Shown: positions 34,150 through 46,847, counted from the first letter of the stretch. The stretch: 64,000 nt of DNA from Dama dama (GCF_033118175.1 NC_083698.1:46727501-46791500), one strand, 5' to 3'. The notes: generated by a model from the letters alone, not told the origin. Translations and numbers: made by a program.

Positions 34150-35875
34150 TCATATGGAGAAATCTACATATGAGAAAAGTCTCAATCTCTTAATATAGAA
34201 TTAGATTCTAAAATATGGGGCATGTGATTTGAACTTCTCTGGGTCAGCTTTCATTCAGCCTAAGTTGTCAGAGTGGATGGACCCAGAAAGTAATCAAATG
34301 GAAGTTTCAGGGAGTAAAGCATTCAAGACAAGAGAGGGACAATTTTCTCTAGTGTCTAATAATTTAGAACAGCTAGAAAATTCTCCTGCATGCCCTAATA
34401 AGGTCCTGTGGTAATTTAAGTCAACTGTTATTTCTCTAATCAATCACTGTCTGCCTTTCTTCACAAAATGTTAATTTCTTTTCTTCTCCCCCTATCTCTT
34501 AGATCTTCTTTGTTTTCTTAGATCTTCTCATTTTCTCTTCTTGTTTTCTCTAAAGACAATTTTAATTGCCAGAGAAAATGCAGGCATATTTTGTTCCCTT
34601 TACTGATTCATTTTTTCTGGTTCATGCTTCAGTAACCATTTTCAGGCAGCTTGACACTTATCAGCTATAAAACATGCTGAACTAGAGAGAAAAGACCCTA
34701 ACCGCACTCCAATCTACTTCCAGGGGGACCAAGCAGAATACTTCCTTTTTGGTTCTCAACACTTGGTCAAGTCCCAGCTGACTCAGGTTCGTCCTCAATG
34801 ATGGCTTCTGTTGCCTTGTGATTCACCAAGTAGAACCAGTGCAAAAACTGCAGGTTTACGTGGTTCAGGACTCCATGTGGTTTGGAACTGCATTCTCCTC
34901 CAAAGATGGCTTGTATGATAGGAATAAAACTACGGCAGATCTTAAATTTCACCTGTCAATATATTAAACTCCCCATTTTAAATCTCCTATGCAGTTTCCA
35001 TGGATAAGCTTGTTAGCTGCTTGAAAGGACATATTTGGGATCCCTACAAGCTCACGGAGAACAATAGTCATGAATTACGCCAAAACTGTTCATTTTTTAT
35101 ACATTGACAGATTACAGATTCCATAAATGTTCCTCTGACACTACTTCTGTAGGCCATTAAGCTCTTTCAGAAGAGTTTTTTAATGGTTCTTGTTATCTGT
35201 GTTTTTATTTATTGCTATAGTTTAAGTTGATGCCATGGTAGTTTTCAATTTTGTCCCCTACAGGCCAGATGAATCTGTTCACTTCTGACATACTGAGAAG
35301 CAAACTCCGAAGACTGGAATCACATCTTTTCCCCTTTGGGACAGAGAGAAAGCTTGAGGACAGTATCTGCTGAACTAACTTGTTTTACTTCTTTTTAAAA
35401 TCCAACAGCTCCCACAAAGTACCAGGGAGTAAGAGACCAGAGAGCAGGATTTGATTTTTAGGTAAAAACTTCCACAGGGGGGTTAACTGAAATAAAAGGA
35501 TCTTTCTCTTTGTTCATTTGATTGGTTTGTGATCTGTTTTATTAAACAAATGCTATTTCCCCTTGTAGTCTTTCAAATTATTGTGCAAATTGTGAAACCC
35601 TAGACACTAAATATTGGTGTATATTTAAAAGTTGTTTCAAACATCAGGGATTTCATAAAAAGTGTTTTCCTTTTGAAATAAGTAAACTGAAAAGGCTTGC
35701 TGCATTCTTGGGTGATTTTTATCATATCTTGAGAGGTTGTTGCCTGATATATGTATCTCAAGTTTTATAATGAAAATTGAAGAGACAGCATCATTTACAT
35801 TTCATAAATTTGCCTTCAAATAACAATGCATTGGTTACTATGCCACTTAGAAATCCCAGCCTTTCAGTACAGCTC
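34150..35875. other. Gene-free stretch
   Basis: Unique AT-rich sequence. An open minus frame near 34952-34767 lacks an ATG at its 5' end and has no recognised domain. Confidence 0.45.
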
Positions 35876-35897
35876 ATATATACATATATATGATATA

Positions 35898-35932
<35 letters not shown>
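35876..35932. repeat. (TA)n microsatellite
   Basis: About 55 bp of alternating TA with a few CA/GA interruptions. Confidence 0.92.
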
Positions 35933-35934
35933 TT

Positions 35935-36048
35935 GCCTATGTCACACAGCATGTGGAATCTCAGTTCCCTGATCAGGGGCTGATTCTGTGCCACTTGCAC
36001 TGAAGGTGTATAGTCCTAACCCCTGTACCTCCAGGGAAGTCCCCCAGT
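35935..36048 (-). mobile_element. CHR-type tRNA SINE
   Basis: Reverse copy: ttccctgatcaggggctgat and ctgtacctccagggaagtcc. It adjoins the TA repeat at its tail end. Confidence 0.8.
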
Positions 36049-37300
36049 ATACCTCTTCTTAATCAAAGGGCTTGGCTTCTCTCATTTTCTTTTCCAAAAA
36101 GAAAACAGCTTTAGTGCTTTTCCTGAAATACAACATATGCGACATCAGATAACATAAAGAAGCTGAAAATAAAAATCAACTCAAAGCCCACAGTCTTTTG
36201 GTGGGGATCTTTCCAGATCTCTCCCCCTCTCATTCCTGCTCTGTCATTTCCCAGAAACAGGGTGGGTGGGCTGCAGGGCAGGAGCAGCTCCCAGACTTAG
36301 CAGTGTGGGATCCTAGCTCTATTTCTCTATTCATAAGACCTTTGAAGCAGGTAAATTCCATTATAATTCACATACCATAAAATCCACCTAAGTGTATAGT
36401 TAAATACATTTGTTTGAACTCAACTGTGGGAGAAGGTAATGCTTCATACCCCTGGGATAAGATATTTCCTTTGAAGGCAGCCTGGAAAGAAATTCCCTGG
36501 TGCAGCCTTATCTCAGCCAAGCGATCACTGTCCTGCTGGTGGCCTGGCCGATCTTTTGCTCCTTGGTGACCCACCTCACTATCCTTCCCAGACTCAAGGG
36601 GATTTTGTGAGGGCTCAGGAGTCTTCCTTGGGTACAAGGAGGCTTGCAAGTCCTGACGGGATGTGTGGAGGGCTACAAAGTCTCAGGAGACACTGAAACA
36701 GCTAAATGGCCTTTCAGAAGATTCTGTGAACCTAAAGGAGGCTAAGATCACAATGCTACCTGGAGCTGACACATGCTGCCAAAGGACAGATGGGTGTGGG
36801 CCTGCCTACAAGGTGTTCAGGCAGAAAGGAAGCTGCCAAACCTCCCTGAGAGGACTGATGTCAACTGCCCTGTGTTACCTCAGAGTCACCAAAGGCAGAG
36901 CCCATTGGCACCTGGAGAGAAACTTGGTAGATTTACTCTTTGGTCTCTTTTAAAACCAACTTTCCCATTCTTGTCTTTATAGAGGAAGAAGGGAAGATTC
37001 ATATAGTCTACAGTGACCTGGGCCTGAGGTAATCCTGGCACCTCCCACCTCAGAACCTGCCTTGGAATGTTCTAGTTATCAGACTATGGCAGATGGAGCT
37101 CACAGGGCATTTTAGGGCAAGCCAGGGGACTCAAGTTCATCCATGTACCTTTATAATTCCTATCAGAATTTCTAAAATGTATTTCAGTACTTATGGGAAA
37201 GTGTTAAAACGCACCAAGTTAAGTTGTTGATAAATGTGTAAAGCTGTGTCACTCCTATGCACAGATGGTTAACACAGAGTCATGGATAATTACAGTCCTA
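36049..37300. other. Gene-free stretch
   Basis: Contains a short piece (36360-36410, ataattcacataccataaaa) of the same old L1 3'UTR. The frames at 36368-36982 show no domain. Confidence 0.4.
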
Positions 37301-37304
37301 AGTC

Positions 37305-37400
37305 TTTGCCCTCAAGATGAGGAAACTAAAATCCAGAGCATAAAATGACTCAGCTAAAGCATACACTGGTCCACAGCTGTCCTCCATCCTCCTTACTCTC
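37305..37400 (+). repeat. MIR-like SINE fragment
   Basis: gatgaggaaactaaaatcca and atgactcagctaaagc resemble the MIR core. Confidence 0.5.
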
Positions 37401-37569
37401 TCAGCTCCGGTCGAGGCTCATGCTTCTTTTATTTCATTCCCTGGTGGGATACCGCTGTGGCACAATGTCACCCTAGCATACCTTAGGGTTTCAGCGTGTC
37501 CAAAGAAGTGGAAGTGTTTTGAAGGAGAATGAGGCATACTCAGTTACTGAATTCACATATTCACCCTGT

Positions 37570-37680
37570 GCACTGGGTACTAAGTTATCATTTTACAGAT
37601 GAGGAAACTGAAGCACAAAGAAGCAACTTGCCCATGATTACACAGATATCAAGACTTCCTCTGATTCTCCTGAAATACAC
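37570..37680 (+). repeat. MIR SINE core
   Basis: cagatgaggaaactgaagca followed by caacttgcccatgattacac is the well-known MIR core order. Confidence 0.75.
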
Positions 37681-37989
37681 CGACATAACAAGGAGGCAGA
37701 GGAAGAAGTGATAAAGACCAGGATGTTGGGGACTATCATGGCTAACAAGAGACAGAACCAATCCTCTTAGAGCCCGTCCCTCCAATCACACTTAACTGTG
37801 CCAGGAGAAATTGTGAAAACCATAGAAATAAGAATAAAATTACTCATGTGTTCATGTGTACTGCGTTCTCCCTAATTATTAATGTCTTCCATAGTCTTTG
37901 AGTTACTTTATAACTCTGTTAAGTCTTAGAGTACTACTGAGAGCAAGGCAAATAACACTTGTACAAAGAGGTGCAAAATGTATTCTGAG

Positions 37990-38275
37990 AGGGCTTCCTG
38001 ATGGTCTAGCAGTTAAGAATCCACCTGCCAATGCAGGGGAACATGGGCACAATCCTTGGTCCAGGAGGATCCCCCATGCTGCGGAATAGCCAAGCCCACG
38101 TACCACAGCTACTGAACCTGCACTCTAGAGCCCGTGCTTCACAGTAAGAGAAGCTGCCGCAATGAGTAACCTGTGCTCTGCAATGAAGAGAGGCCCTGCT
38201 CTCTGCAACGACAGAAAGCCCGCAGGCAGGAATGAAGAACCAGCACAGCCAAACAAGTAAATCCTTTAAAAAATG
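37990..38275 (+). mobile_element. CHR-type tRNA SINE
   Basis: gggcttcctgatggtctagc, tgccaatgcaggggaacatg, agcccgtgcttcacagtaag, accagcacagccaaac. Confidence 0.85.
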
Positions 38276-39999
38276 CATCCTGAGGAGACGCAACTGTAAG
38301 ATGCCTTATAAATATTGACCAATTGAATTCAGCATTTCTGATGGCTGATATACATGTGCTTTTGAAATTTCCCCTTTGGACTGGTAACTACTGGTAACCG
38401 GTAGTAACATTTTGCTGGTTCCCTCATTAATTAGCAAATTAGATAAAATCTTTAGCATATGTTTAATGTTTCAACAAGGAGGGTAAGAAAATGTAGATTA
38501 TTTTTAGAATGTGTTTCAGCCTATATGACTATCAGTCTAAAGCAAACAGATATAGGAAGAGGTTAACATACCTGAAAAACAGGGCAACCACAAATCAAAA
38601 ATATACACTAGATTCACAAAAACCAAAAACAGAACTGGAAATCATCAAACCACAAAAAAAAAAAAAAAGAAAGGAAAAAGGAGGAAACATAGACTCAATT
38701 GGAAACAAGGTTTAAAGTGGCAACAAATACATATGTATCAATAATCACCTTAAATGTCAATGAACTGAATGCTCCAATCAAAAGACAAAGTGGCAGACTG
38801 GATAAAGAACAAGAGCCAACAATATGTTGTCTACAAGACATGTACCTTACTGCAAAGGACACATATAGATTGAAAATGAGGAGATGGAAAAAGATGTTAC
38901 ATACAAATAGAAATAAGTGGAAGTTGCAATACTCCTATCAGACAAAATAGACTTTAAAATGAAAAGCCACAGAGAAAGATAAAGACATATATAATGAAAA
39001 AAGGATCAGTACAAGAAGAGGATTTTACATTTGTCAATGTATATGCACCTAATATAGTAGAAGCACTCAAACACATAAAACAAATACTAGCAGGCATAAA
39101 GGGAGAAACTGACGGGAATACAAAAATAGGACGTTTGAACGCCACATTCATATCAATGGACAGATATTCTAGAGAGAAAATAAATAAGGCACCAGAGATC
39201 CTAAATACACAACAGTTAGATTTAATTGATATATTCAGGACATGACATCCAAAAAACCCAGAATATACCTTCTTTTCAAGTGCACACGGAACATTCTCTG
39301 GGACTGTCCACATACTAGGAGACAAAGCTAACCTCAACAAATGTAAGAGTGAAGGAATTATTTTAATCATCTTCTCTGACCACAAAGGCATGAAACTAGA
39401 GGTGAACCATAGGAAAAAAGTGGGGAAAAAAGATTACATGGAGACTAAACAACATGCTACTAAAAAGTCAGTGGATAAATGAGGATATCAAAAAAAAAAA
39501 AAAAAAAATTAAAAAATACCTTGAGATGAACAATGAAAACACAACCATATGAAATCTATGAGATACAGCAAAAGCAAAACTGAGACACGCCCAGCTCTTA
39601 GAGGAAGTTCAAAGTGATACAGGCCTTCCTCCAAACACAAGAAAAACATCAAATAACAACTCAACCTATCACTTAAAAGAACTAGAAAAAGAAGAACAAA
39701 CAAAACCTAGTCAGCAGACAGAAGTAAATAATAAAGATCAGAGAGGAAATAAATAGAGGTTAAAAAGCAATAAAGCCAACAGCTGGTTTTTGAAAGTGTA
39801 AACTAAGTTGACAAACCTCTAGTCGGGCTCATCAAGAAAAGAGGAAAGACACAAAATAAGAAATGAAAAAGGAGAAATCTCAACTGACACCATTGAAATA
39901 CAAAAAAATTACAAAAGAGTATTATGAACAATTATATGCCAACAAATTTGACAACCTAGAAAAAATGGACAACGTTCTAGAAACATGGTGGTGGTGGTG

Positions 40000-40125
40000 G
40001 TCTTGTTGCTCAGCCATGTCCGACTCTTGCAACCCCACGGACTGTAGCCCACCAGGCTCTTCTGTCCATGGGATTTTCCAGGCAAGAATACTGGAGTGGG
40101 TTGCCATTTCCTTCTCCATTCTAGA
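40000..40125 (-). mobile_element. Bov-tA SINE body in L1
   Basis: tgttgctcagccatgtccga to ggttgccatttccttctcca, preceded by a GGT repeat (39986-40000). No tRNA-like head. Confidence 0.87.
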
Positions 40126-40404
40126 AATATACAGCCCTCCAAAAGTGAATCAAGAAGAAACAGACAATTTGAACAGACTGATCACTAGAAGTGAAATACA
40201 ATCTGTAATAAAAAAAGAAAACCTACAAACAAAAGCCAGGACTAGATGACTTCACAGACGAATTCTACCAAACATACAAAGAATTTATACCAACCCTTCT
40301 CAAACTCTTCCAAAAGACTGAAGAGGAGGGAATACTCCCAAAGAGATTTTATGAAGTCTGATACATAAACCAAACAAAGAAACCACTGAAAAAGAATATT
40401 ACAT

Positions 40405-40635
40405 GGACTTCCCTGGTGGTCCAGTGGTTAAGAATCCACCTGCCAATGCAGGGGATGTAGGTTCAATCCTTGGTCCAGGATGATTTCACATGCTGTGGGG
40501 CAACTAAGCCCATGTGCTGCAACTACTGAAGCCTGAATGCTCTAGAGGCTATGCTCTGCAACAAGAGAAGCCACCACAACGCAAGCCCGTGCACTGCAAC
40601 TAGAGAGTAGCCCCTGTGTGCAACAACAACCCAAA
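40405..40635 (+). mobile_element. CHR-type tRNA SINE in L1
   Basis: ggacttccctggtggtccag, gctgcaactactgaagcctg and gcactgcaactagagagtag. Confidence 0.87.
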
Positions 40636-40721
40636 TTACAGTAATACACCACATTAACAAAAGAAGAGACAAAAACCACACAATCATCTCAGTGATGCAG
40701 GAAAAAGCATTTGACTCTGCT

Positions 40722-40868
40722 CAGTGTTAGGTGGCAGCCTGGATAGGACGGGACTCTGGGCTAAAATGGATACATGTGTATGTTTGACTGAGTTCCTTTG
40801 CTATATACCTGAAACCATCACAACATTGCTAACTGGCTATACTCCAGTACAAAATTAAAAGTTTAAAA
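40722..40868 (+). mobile_element. L1 3' end nested inside L1
   Basis: A 3'UTR segment (gtggcagcctggataggacg, atacctgaaaccatcacaac, tactccagtacaaaattaaa) interrupts ORF2 between gcatttgactctg and ttcatgataaaaactcttac. Confidence 0.75.
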
Positions 40869-43009
40869 CAATTCAATATTCATTCATGATAAAAACTCTT
40901 ACCAAAGAGGGTTTAGACGGAACATATCTCAACAAAATAAAAACCATTTATGACAAACCCACAGTTAATATAATACTCAAAGGTGAAAAGCTGAAAGCCT
41001 TCCCAGTGAAATCTGGAACAAGGATTCCCACTCTCACCTCTTCTATTCAACATAGTATTGGAAGTCCTAGCCACAACAATCAGACAAGAAATAAAAGGTA
41101 TCCAAACTGGAATGGAAGATGTATATGCTGACATGATACTATATATAGAAAACTGTATGGACTATAAACAAAAGCTAGTAGATCTGCTAAATAAATACAG
41201 CAAAGTAGCAGGCTGTAAGATTAACATTCAGAAATCAGTTGCATCTCTTTATACTAACAATGAAATATCAGGAAGAGAATGTTTAGAAAATAGTGCCTTT
41301 TAAAACCACACCAAAAACAAAACAAAACAAAACAACACCACCCAAAAACACACAGCCCTAGGAATAATCCTGACCAAGGAGGTGAAAAACTTCTAAGCTG
41401 AAAACTATAAAACATTAATAAAAGAAACTAAAGAGGATTCAAAGAAAGAATATTGTTAAATGGCAATATTACCCAAAGGAACTTATAGATTTAATGTGAT
41501 ACCTATCAAATTACCCTTTATATTTCTCTCAGAACTAGAACAAATAATCCAAAAATTTATATAGAACCATACAAGACTCAGAATTACCAAAGGAATCCTG
41601 AAGCAAAAAAAGCAGGAGACAAAACCTTCTCAGACTTCAGACAATACCACAAAGCCAGAGTAATCAAAATAGTGTGATATCGGTACAAAAACAGACATAC
41701 AGATCAATGGAACAGAATAGAGAGCCCAGAGATAAACCCACACCCCTATGGTCAATTAATTTTCCATAAGGGAAGCAAGAATATACGATAGGAAAAAGAC
41801 AGTCTCCTCGGCAAGGCTCTGGGGAACTTGGACAGCTGTGTGTAAGTCAATGAAGTGAGAACACACCCTGACACCATGCAAAAAATACTCATAATGGCTT
41901 AAGACTTAAACATATGACATGACACCATAAAACTTTTAGAAGAGAGCATATGCAAAGAACTCTGTGACAAACTGTACCAATGTTTTCTTAGGTCAGTGTC
42001 TCAAGGTAACAGAAATAAAAAAATAAACAGATGGGACCTAATCAAACTTACAAGTTTTTGCACAGCAAAGAAACCATTAAAAAAAAAAAAAAGAAAAGAC
42101 AACCTACAAAATGGGAGAAAATATTTGCAAACAATGTGACCTACCAGGGCTTCATCTCCCAAATATACAAATAGCTTATAAAACTCAACAACAGCAAAAG
42201 ACAAGCAACCCAATCAAAAAGTGGGTAGAAACTCCAAATAGACATTTCTCAAAGGAGGAATAGATGGCCAACAGGCATGTAAAAAGATGCTCAACATCAC
42301 TAATCATGACAGAAATGCAACTCAACACTACAATGAGGTACCATCTCACACCATTTAGAAGGGCCATCATTAAAAAGTCTACAAATAACAAATGCTAGAG
42401 AATGTGTGGAGAAAAGCAAACTCTCCTACACTATTGGTGGAAATGTAAGTTGGTGCATCCTCTCTGGAAAACACTATGGAAGATCCTTAAAAAAAATAAA
42501 AAATAGATCTACCATATGACCCTGCAATCCTACTTCTGGGTACATATTCAGATAAAACCATAATTCAAAAAGATACATGCCTCCCTATGTTCACGGCAGC
42601 ACTATTCACAATAGCCAGGACACAGAAGCAACCTAAATGTCTATCAACAGATGAATGGATAGAGAAGATATGGTACTTATATATAATGGAATACTACTCT
42701 GCCATAAAAAGAATGAAATAATGCCATTTGTAGCAACATGGATGGATCTAGAGATTATCATTAAGTCAGTCAGAAAAAGAAAGACAAATACCATGTGATA
42801 TCATTTATATGTGAAATCTAAAATGTGGCCAAATGAACCTACCTACAAAACAGACTCACAAAGAGACTAGACCTGTGGGTGCCAAGGGGAAGAGGGATGA
42901 ACTATGAGGTTGGGCTAGGTATATGCTAACTATTACATTCAGAATGGATAAATAAGGAGGTCCTACAGTAAAGCACAGGGAACTATATTCAACTTCCATT
43001 ACAGAGAAA

Positions 43010-43245
43010 CCACTTCCTAACTCTTCAGTCTGAACTCTCTGGTTCCCCCACTGGGTACACGTAACTCCTGTACGGGTGTGTCTCCTGTGGCTTCTGTCAT
43101 CTGTGTTATGATAACTGACTCTCTTTATCCTGTTATTCCTCATCTGCTAACCCCTTGAGGACACGGATTGGATAACAAGTGTATTTGAATATCACAGCAT
43201 TCTGAATACTTAATAATTAGTTATCAACCTATTTTTTATTTTGAT
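43010..43245. repeat. Non-L1 segment with MIR-like end
   Basis: ccccttgaggacacggattg and the following text resemble the MIR 3' part. It lies between two L1 3' ends. Confidence 0.4.
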
Positions 43246-43254
43246 GGGGCTGAA

Positions 43255-43460
43255 TTAACAATAAGGACCAATCTACTTTTTAAAGATAAAATGATGGGGG
43301 TAGGAAGGGATACAGTAGGAGTTTGGGGTTAAAATATACACACTATTGTATTAAAATAGATAACCAACAAGGATCTACTATATAGCACAGGAAACTCTAG
43401 TCAATACTTGTAATAACCTACAATGACAAAGAAACTTAAAAAAATATATATATATTAACC
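43255..43460 (+). mobile_element. L1 3'UTR end
   Basis: agataaccaacaaggatcta, tagcacaggaaactctagtc and a TA tail: a 3'-end-only L1 copy. Confidence 0.8.
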
Positions 43461-43615
43461 AAAATCATTAGTGAGTACACCATTTCTCACTGAAAAAAAT
43501 CCTGTTTAATACAATTTGCTAGCTATGAGAATGCCATCTAAAAGGTCTTGGTCTCAGTTTTAAATCTAAAATGTACTAGTTATTGTGTGACATTGTATAA
43601 ATTATTTCATGCTTC

Positions 43616-43736
43616 TATGCCTGAGTACTTTATATGTAAAACTGAATTAACCATGTCACCTTCTTTCATTAATGTTCTGAATATTAAATGAAATGATGTA
43701 TAAATGCTAGTTACAATTCCAGTACACATCAGTGGC
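43616..43736 (+). repeat. 120-bp direct repeat, left copy
   Basis: Starts cctgagtactttatatgtaa, contains ccatgtcaccttctttcatt and ends cagtggct. A close copy is at 43958-44077 (about 90% by eye). Confidence 0.9.
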
Positions 43737-43948
43737 TTCACGTGGCGCTAGTGGTAAAGAACCCACCTACCAATGCAGGAGATGGAAGAGACACAAGTTC
43801 AATCCCTGGGTCGGGAAGATCCCCTGGAGTAAGAAATGGCAACCCACTCCAGTATTTGCCTGGGAAATCCCTTGGACAGAGGAGCCTGACAGGCTACATT
43901 CCACGGGGTTGCAGAGAATCAGTCACAACTGAGTGACTGAGCACACAC
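43733..43948 (+). mobile_element. Bov-tA SINE between direct repeats
   Basis: tggcttcacgtggcgctagt head, body to gttgcagagaatcagtcaca, ctgagcacacacatacaca tail. It lies exactly between the two 120-bp repeats. Confidence 0.92.
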
Positions 43949-43957
43949 ATACACATG

Positions 43958-44077
43958 ACTGAGTACTTTATAAGTAAAACTAAATTAACCATGTCACCTT
44001 CTTTCATCAACGTTCTGAGTATTAAATGATATGTTGTATAAATGCTAATTACAGTTCCAGTGTGCATTAGTGGCTCA
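43958..44077 (+). repeat. 120-bp direct repeat, right copy
   Basis: Starts actgagtactttataagtaa, contains ccatgtcaccttctttcatc and ends ttagtggct. Partner of 43616-43736. Confidence 0.9.
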
Positions 44078-44284
44078 ATAAATCAGAGCTAGCTAGTTGT
44101 GTTTGTAGTGACAACGGTAGCAACTGGCGTAGTAACAATACTCAACAGTACCTCAATAGTATTTCTTACACTATACTTTGATACTGTGATTAAACAGTTA
44201 AGTCTTTGACTATCTTGTTTCAAATATGTTACCTTCACATGTAATGTGGTTGGGCAAAGTCTGTAACGTGTTTGTGATATCTGT

Positions 44285-44492
44285 AATGGTAGTCGCTCGG
44301 CCATGTCTGACACTTTGCAACCCCATGGTCTGTAGCCTGACAGGCTCGCTCTGTCCATGGAATTCTCCAGCAAGAATATTGGAGTAGGTAGTCATTCTCT
44401 TCTCCAGGGGATCTTCCCAACCCAGGGATCGAACCCAGGTCTCCAGCATTGCAGGCAGATTCTTTCACCATCTAAGCCACTAGGGAAGCCCA
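44285..44492 (-). mobile_element. Bov-tA SINE with long target duplication
   Basis: Reverse body and head (ccactagggaagcccag). Flanked by gtgtttgtgatatctgtaat (about 44266) and gtgtttgtggtatctgtaat (about 44498), a target-site duplication with one mismatch. Confidence 0.93.
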
Positions 44493-44552
44493 GTAAAGTG
44501 TTTGTGGTATCTGTAATAGTCTGTAATTAATTTGAATAAATGAATAAGAACT

Positions 44553-44660
44553 CAACAAAAAGAATATATAAATATATGTACACTGTATATCACTCTGCTA
44601 TACTCCTGAAACCAACACAACATTGTAAATCAACTATATTTAAATTAAAATGTAAAACAT
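44553..44660 (+). mobile_element. L1 3' end fragment
   Basis: atgtacactgtatatcactc, ctgaaaccaacacaacattg, aaattaaaatgtaaaac. Confidence 0.7.
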
Positions 44661-45530
44661 AATAATATAAAGTGACAGAAACCATTTCTTTTAATCCCTC
44701 TGAAATGAAATGACATAGCAAGGAAGTAGGAGTGAAGACCAGCCTGTCATGGCAGAACATGGTGACTGAGCTCCACAAAGGTGGGGGTGAGAATACAGGT
44801 TTAACAAGTCTTTGGAGGACTGACGAGTCCCAGTTTGGGACTGACATCCCAGTTTGGGCCAACTGTACAACTTCCAGGAGTGCCCTTCTCACTGTTTTCC
44901 ACTTACCTCCTTATCCATGAGTTTCAAAGCCTCTCCTGCTCATTTTTCCATCTCCTTTCATTCTTTGGTTTTTCTACCTTGTCCTTGCCCTGTCAAGGAG
45001 CTTTTTCCGAACACCTGAGGTATTCTGTATCACTCAGTTTGCTTGATTTAAATACTCTACAGAGCCCTATCCTGTTTTTTGGCAGCTCTTTCTACTGCTC
45101 TGAATTTTCACTTTCAGAAGGCACTGTTAGTGATTAGAGCCAAGGGGTCCATGAAAATATGGCTAGGAACAAGAGTTGCAGGAAATTCTAAGTACTTTCA
45201 AGGAGCTAAGCACTGCACTGTTTCAAGTGCCATCCCCACACTGGCATAAATTCTTTCCTAAACCTGCTGATTTGCTTTCTCAGCTTCTGGCATGGATTTC
45301 TCACCTTGTCTTGTTACAGGATTTATCATCTCAGATGACCTAAAAATTTTGGGACCATGAGGAGTTTGATGCCATCTCAGTCTACTACAAGCCAAGGCAC
45401 AAATGTCAATTCCTTGAAGGCACTGACTTCCTGTTCCCTTTGTAATTCTCATCTATATAGTGTATTGCAGAAGCTACAGGAGGCATTGGCAGGATGCAAT
45501 TCCTATTTATTGTGCTTTGAGCTGAATTTG
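44661..45530. other. Gene-free stretch
   Basis: No exon or recognised repeat. Confidence 0.4.
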
Positions 45531-45534
45531 CCCT

Positions 45535-45935
45535 CCCTCTTTTCCCAAATCCATTTTTTGAAGTTCTAGCTCCTTTTACTTCAGAATGTGGCCTTATCTG
45601 GGAACTGCGTAGTTAGTTAAGATGAGGTCATGCTGCAATAGGGTGGGCCCCTAATCCAACATAATTGGTATCCTTATAAAAAAGGAAAAATTTGGACATG
45701 CAGAAGTATGCACAAAGAAGCCACCACATGAAAACTGGAGTTATGTTGCCAAGTCAAGGAAGCTGAGATAGGGGCCTGGAGCAGATCCTTCTCTAGAGAC
45801 TTTGGAGGGAGCATGGCCCTGCCAACCAACACCTTGGTCTTAGATCTTGACCTCTCAGAACTGTGAGTTAATACATCCCTGATGTTGAAGCTGCCCTGTA
45901 TGTGGTCCATTTTATGGCAACCCTAGCAAATGAAA
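45535..45935 (+). repeat. MLT1-type LTR
   Basis: agaatgtggccttatctggg, agttaagatgaggtcatgct, gggtgggcccctaatccaac and tcagaactgtgagttaatac occur in the MLT1 order. This is a non-coding LTR of an old MaLR element. Confidence 0.78.
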
Positions 45936-46077
45936 ACATCCTGGCATCACACTTTGCATCCTTCTTTTCCCCTGACCCCAGTATTGGGGCTGGGGATTTA
46001 TTATCGCCTAGAAATCACTGCCTTTTAGGTTTGTTGATCTTGCTACTTTTCAAAATTGAAGGCCCTCTACCCCACCC

Positions 46078-46440
46078 CCGTGTTAGTCTCCAGTTGCTGC
46101 AGTAACAAAATCACCATAAACGTAGCAGCTGAAAAGCAAACACTTTCTTATCTTACAGTTCTGGAGGTTGGAAATTCAGAATTAGTCTCATTGACCTCAA
46201 GTCAAGGTGTTAGCCAGTCTTGTTCCTTCCTGAGGTTCTGTGGGGAGAATCCATTCCCTTGACTTGCTCAGCTTCTAGAAGCTGCCTACTTCCTGTAGCC
46301 CCTGTTACTCGAATCTCTTGTTCCCAATGTCACATCTCTTACTCCTCACTCTGACACTTCTGCCTCCTTCTATAAGAACCTTGTGATTATACTGGGCCCA
46401 CTCAGATAATCCAGAATTATCTCCCCATCTCAAGATTCTT
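46078..46440. repeat. Old interspersed repeat, copy 1
   Basis: gttgctgcagtaacaaaatc, tcttacagttctggaggttg and caaggtgttagccagtct resemble 49915-50110 in order. The family was not determined. Confidence 0.5.
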
Positions 46441-46529
46441 GAATGAATCACATTTGTAAAGTAATTTTCATCATGTAATGTAACATATTCACCAGTTTCA
46501 GAGATGAGGACATAGCTCTTTTCAGGGAG

Positions 46530-46790
46530 CCATTATTTTGACCACCATGCCTTTTTCCATCCTCATCCTTTCCAAATTCCACTCATCTTTCAAAGTCCTC
46601 TCCCGGGACTTCTCTTCCTGAGTCCACAGTGACACTGGTCTTAATGATGATAGTTTATATACCACCACAGGGCCTGGTCCTAGATCCCTAATTGTTGGAC
46701 ATGAAGTCACTTGGTTTCTCTACATTGCTCTGAAGATGCCTTGAGTACAGACTATTGTTTATACTCCTCTGGCTCTCCTTCAACACTGGA
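46530..46790 (+). repeat. L2-like LINE fragment
   Basis: ccactcatctttcaaagtcc and gacttctcttcctgagtcca follow the L2 3' order. Confidence 0.45.
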
Positions 46791-46847
46791 TACTGGCCCT
46801 GTACCTAAAGATGTAAAAACTGCTTGGTGGAAGGATCCATTCTTTTT

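Larger units (their letters stand above)
38495..43000 (+). mobile_element. L1 LINE, long sense fragment with nested insertions
   Basis: From the inter-ORF/ORF2 5' part (A-rich stretch at 38650-38670; the frame 38699-38950 has NELNAPIKR and CCLQDMYL, the endonuclease start) through reverse transcriptase and the C-terminal region to the 3'UTR (cacagggaactatattcaac). It is full of stops and frameshifts and is not active. SINEs at 40000-40125 and 40405-40635 and a second L1 3' end at about 40722-40868 interrupt it. A SINE-flanking stretch of ORF2 near 40640 is deleted. Confidence 0.9.

Noticed and set aside
34767..34952. Minus frame with hydrophobic parts, considered as a signal peptide
   Set aside because: It begins with GTG, not ATG, and has no matching donor phase.
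36368..36982. Overlapping frames of 60-100 codons on both strands
   Set aside because: No motif, no splice sites, overlapping frames on both strands.
43000..43460. Regularly spaced repeats considered as a CRISPR-like array
   Set aside because: Direct repeats here are two copies of a long unit and L1 ends; there is no short repeat-spacer pattern anywhere in the window.
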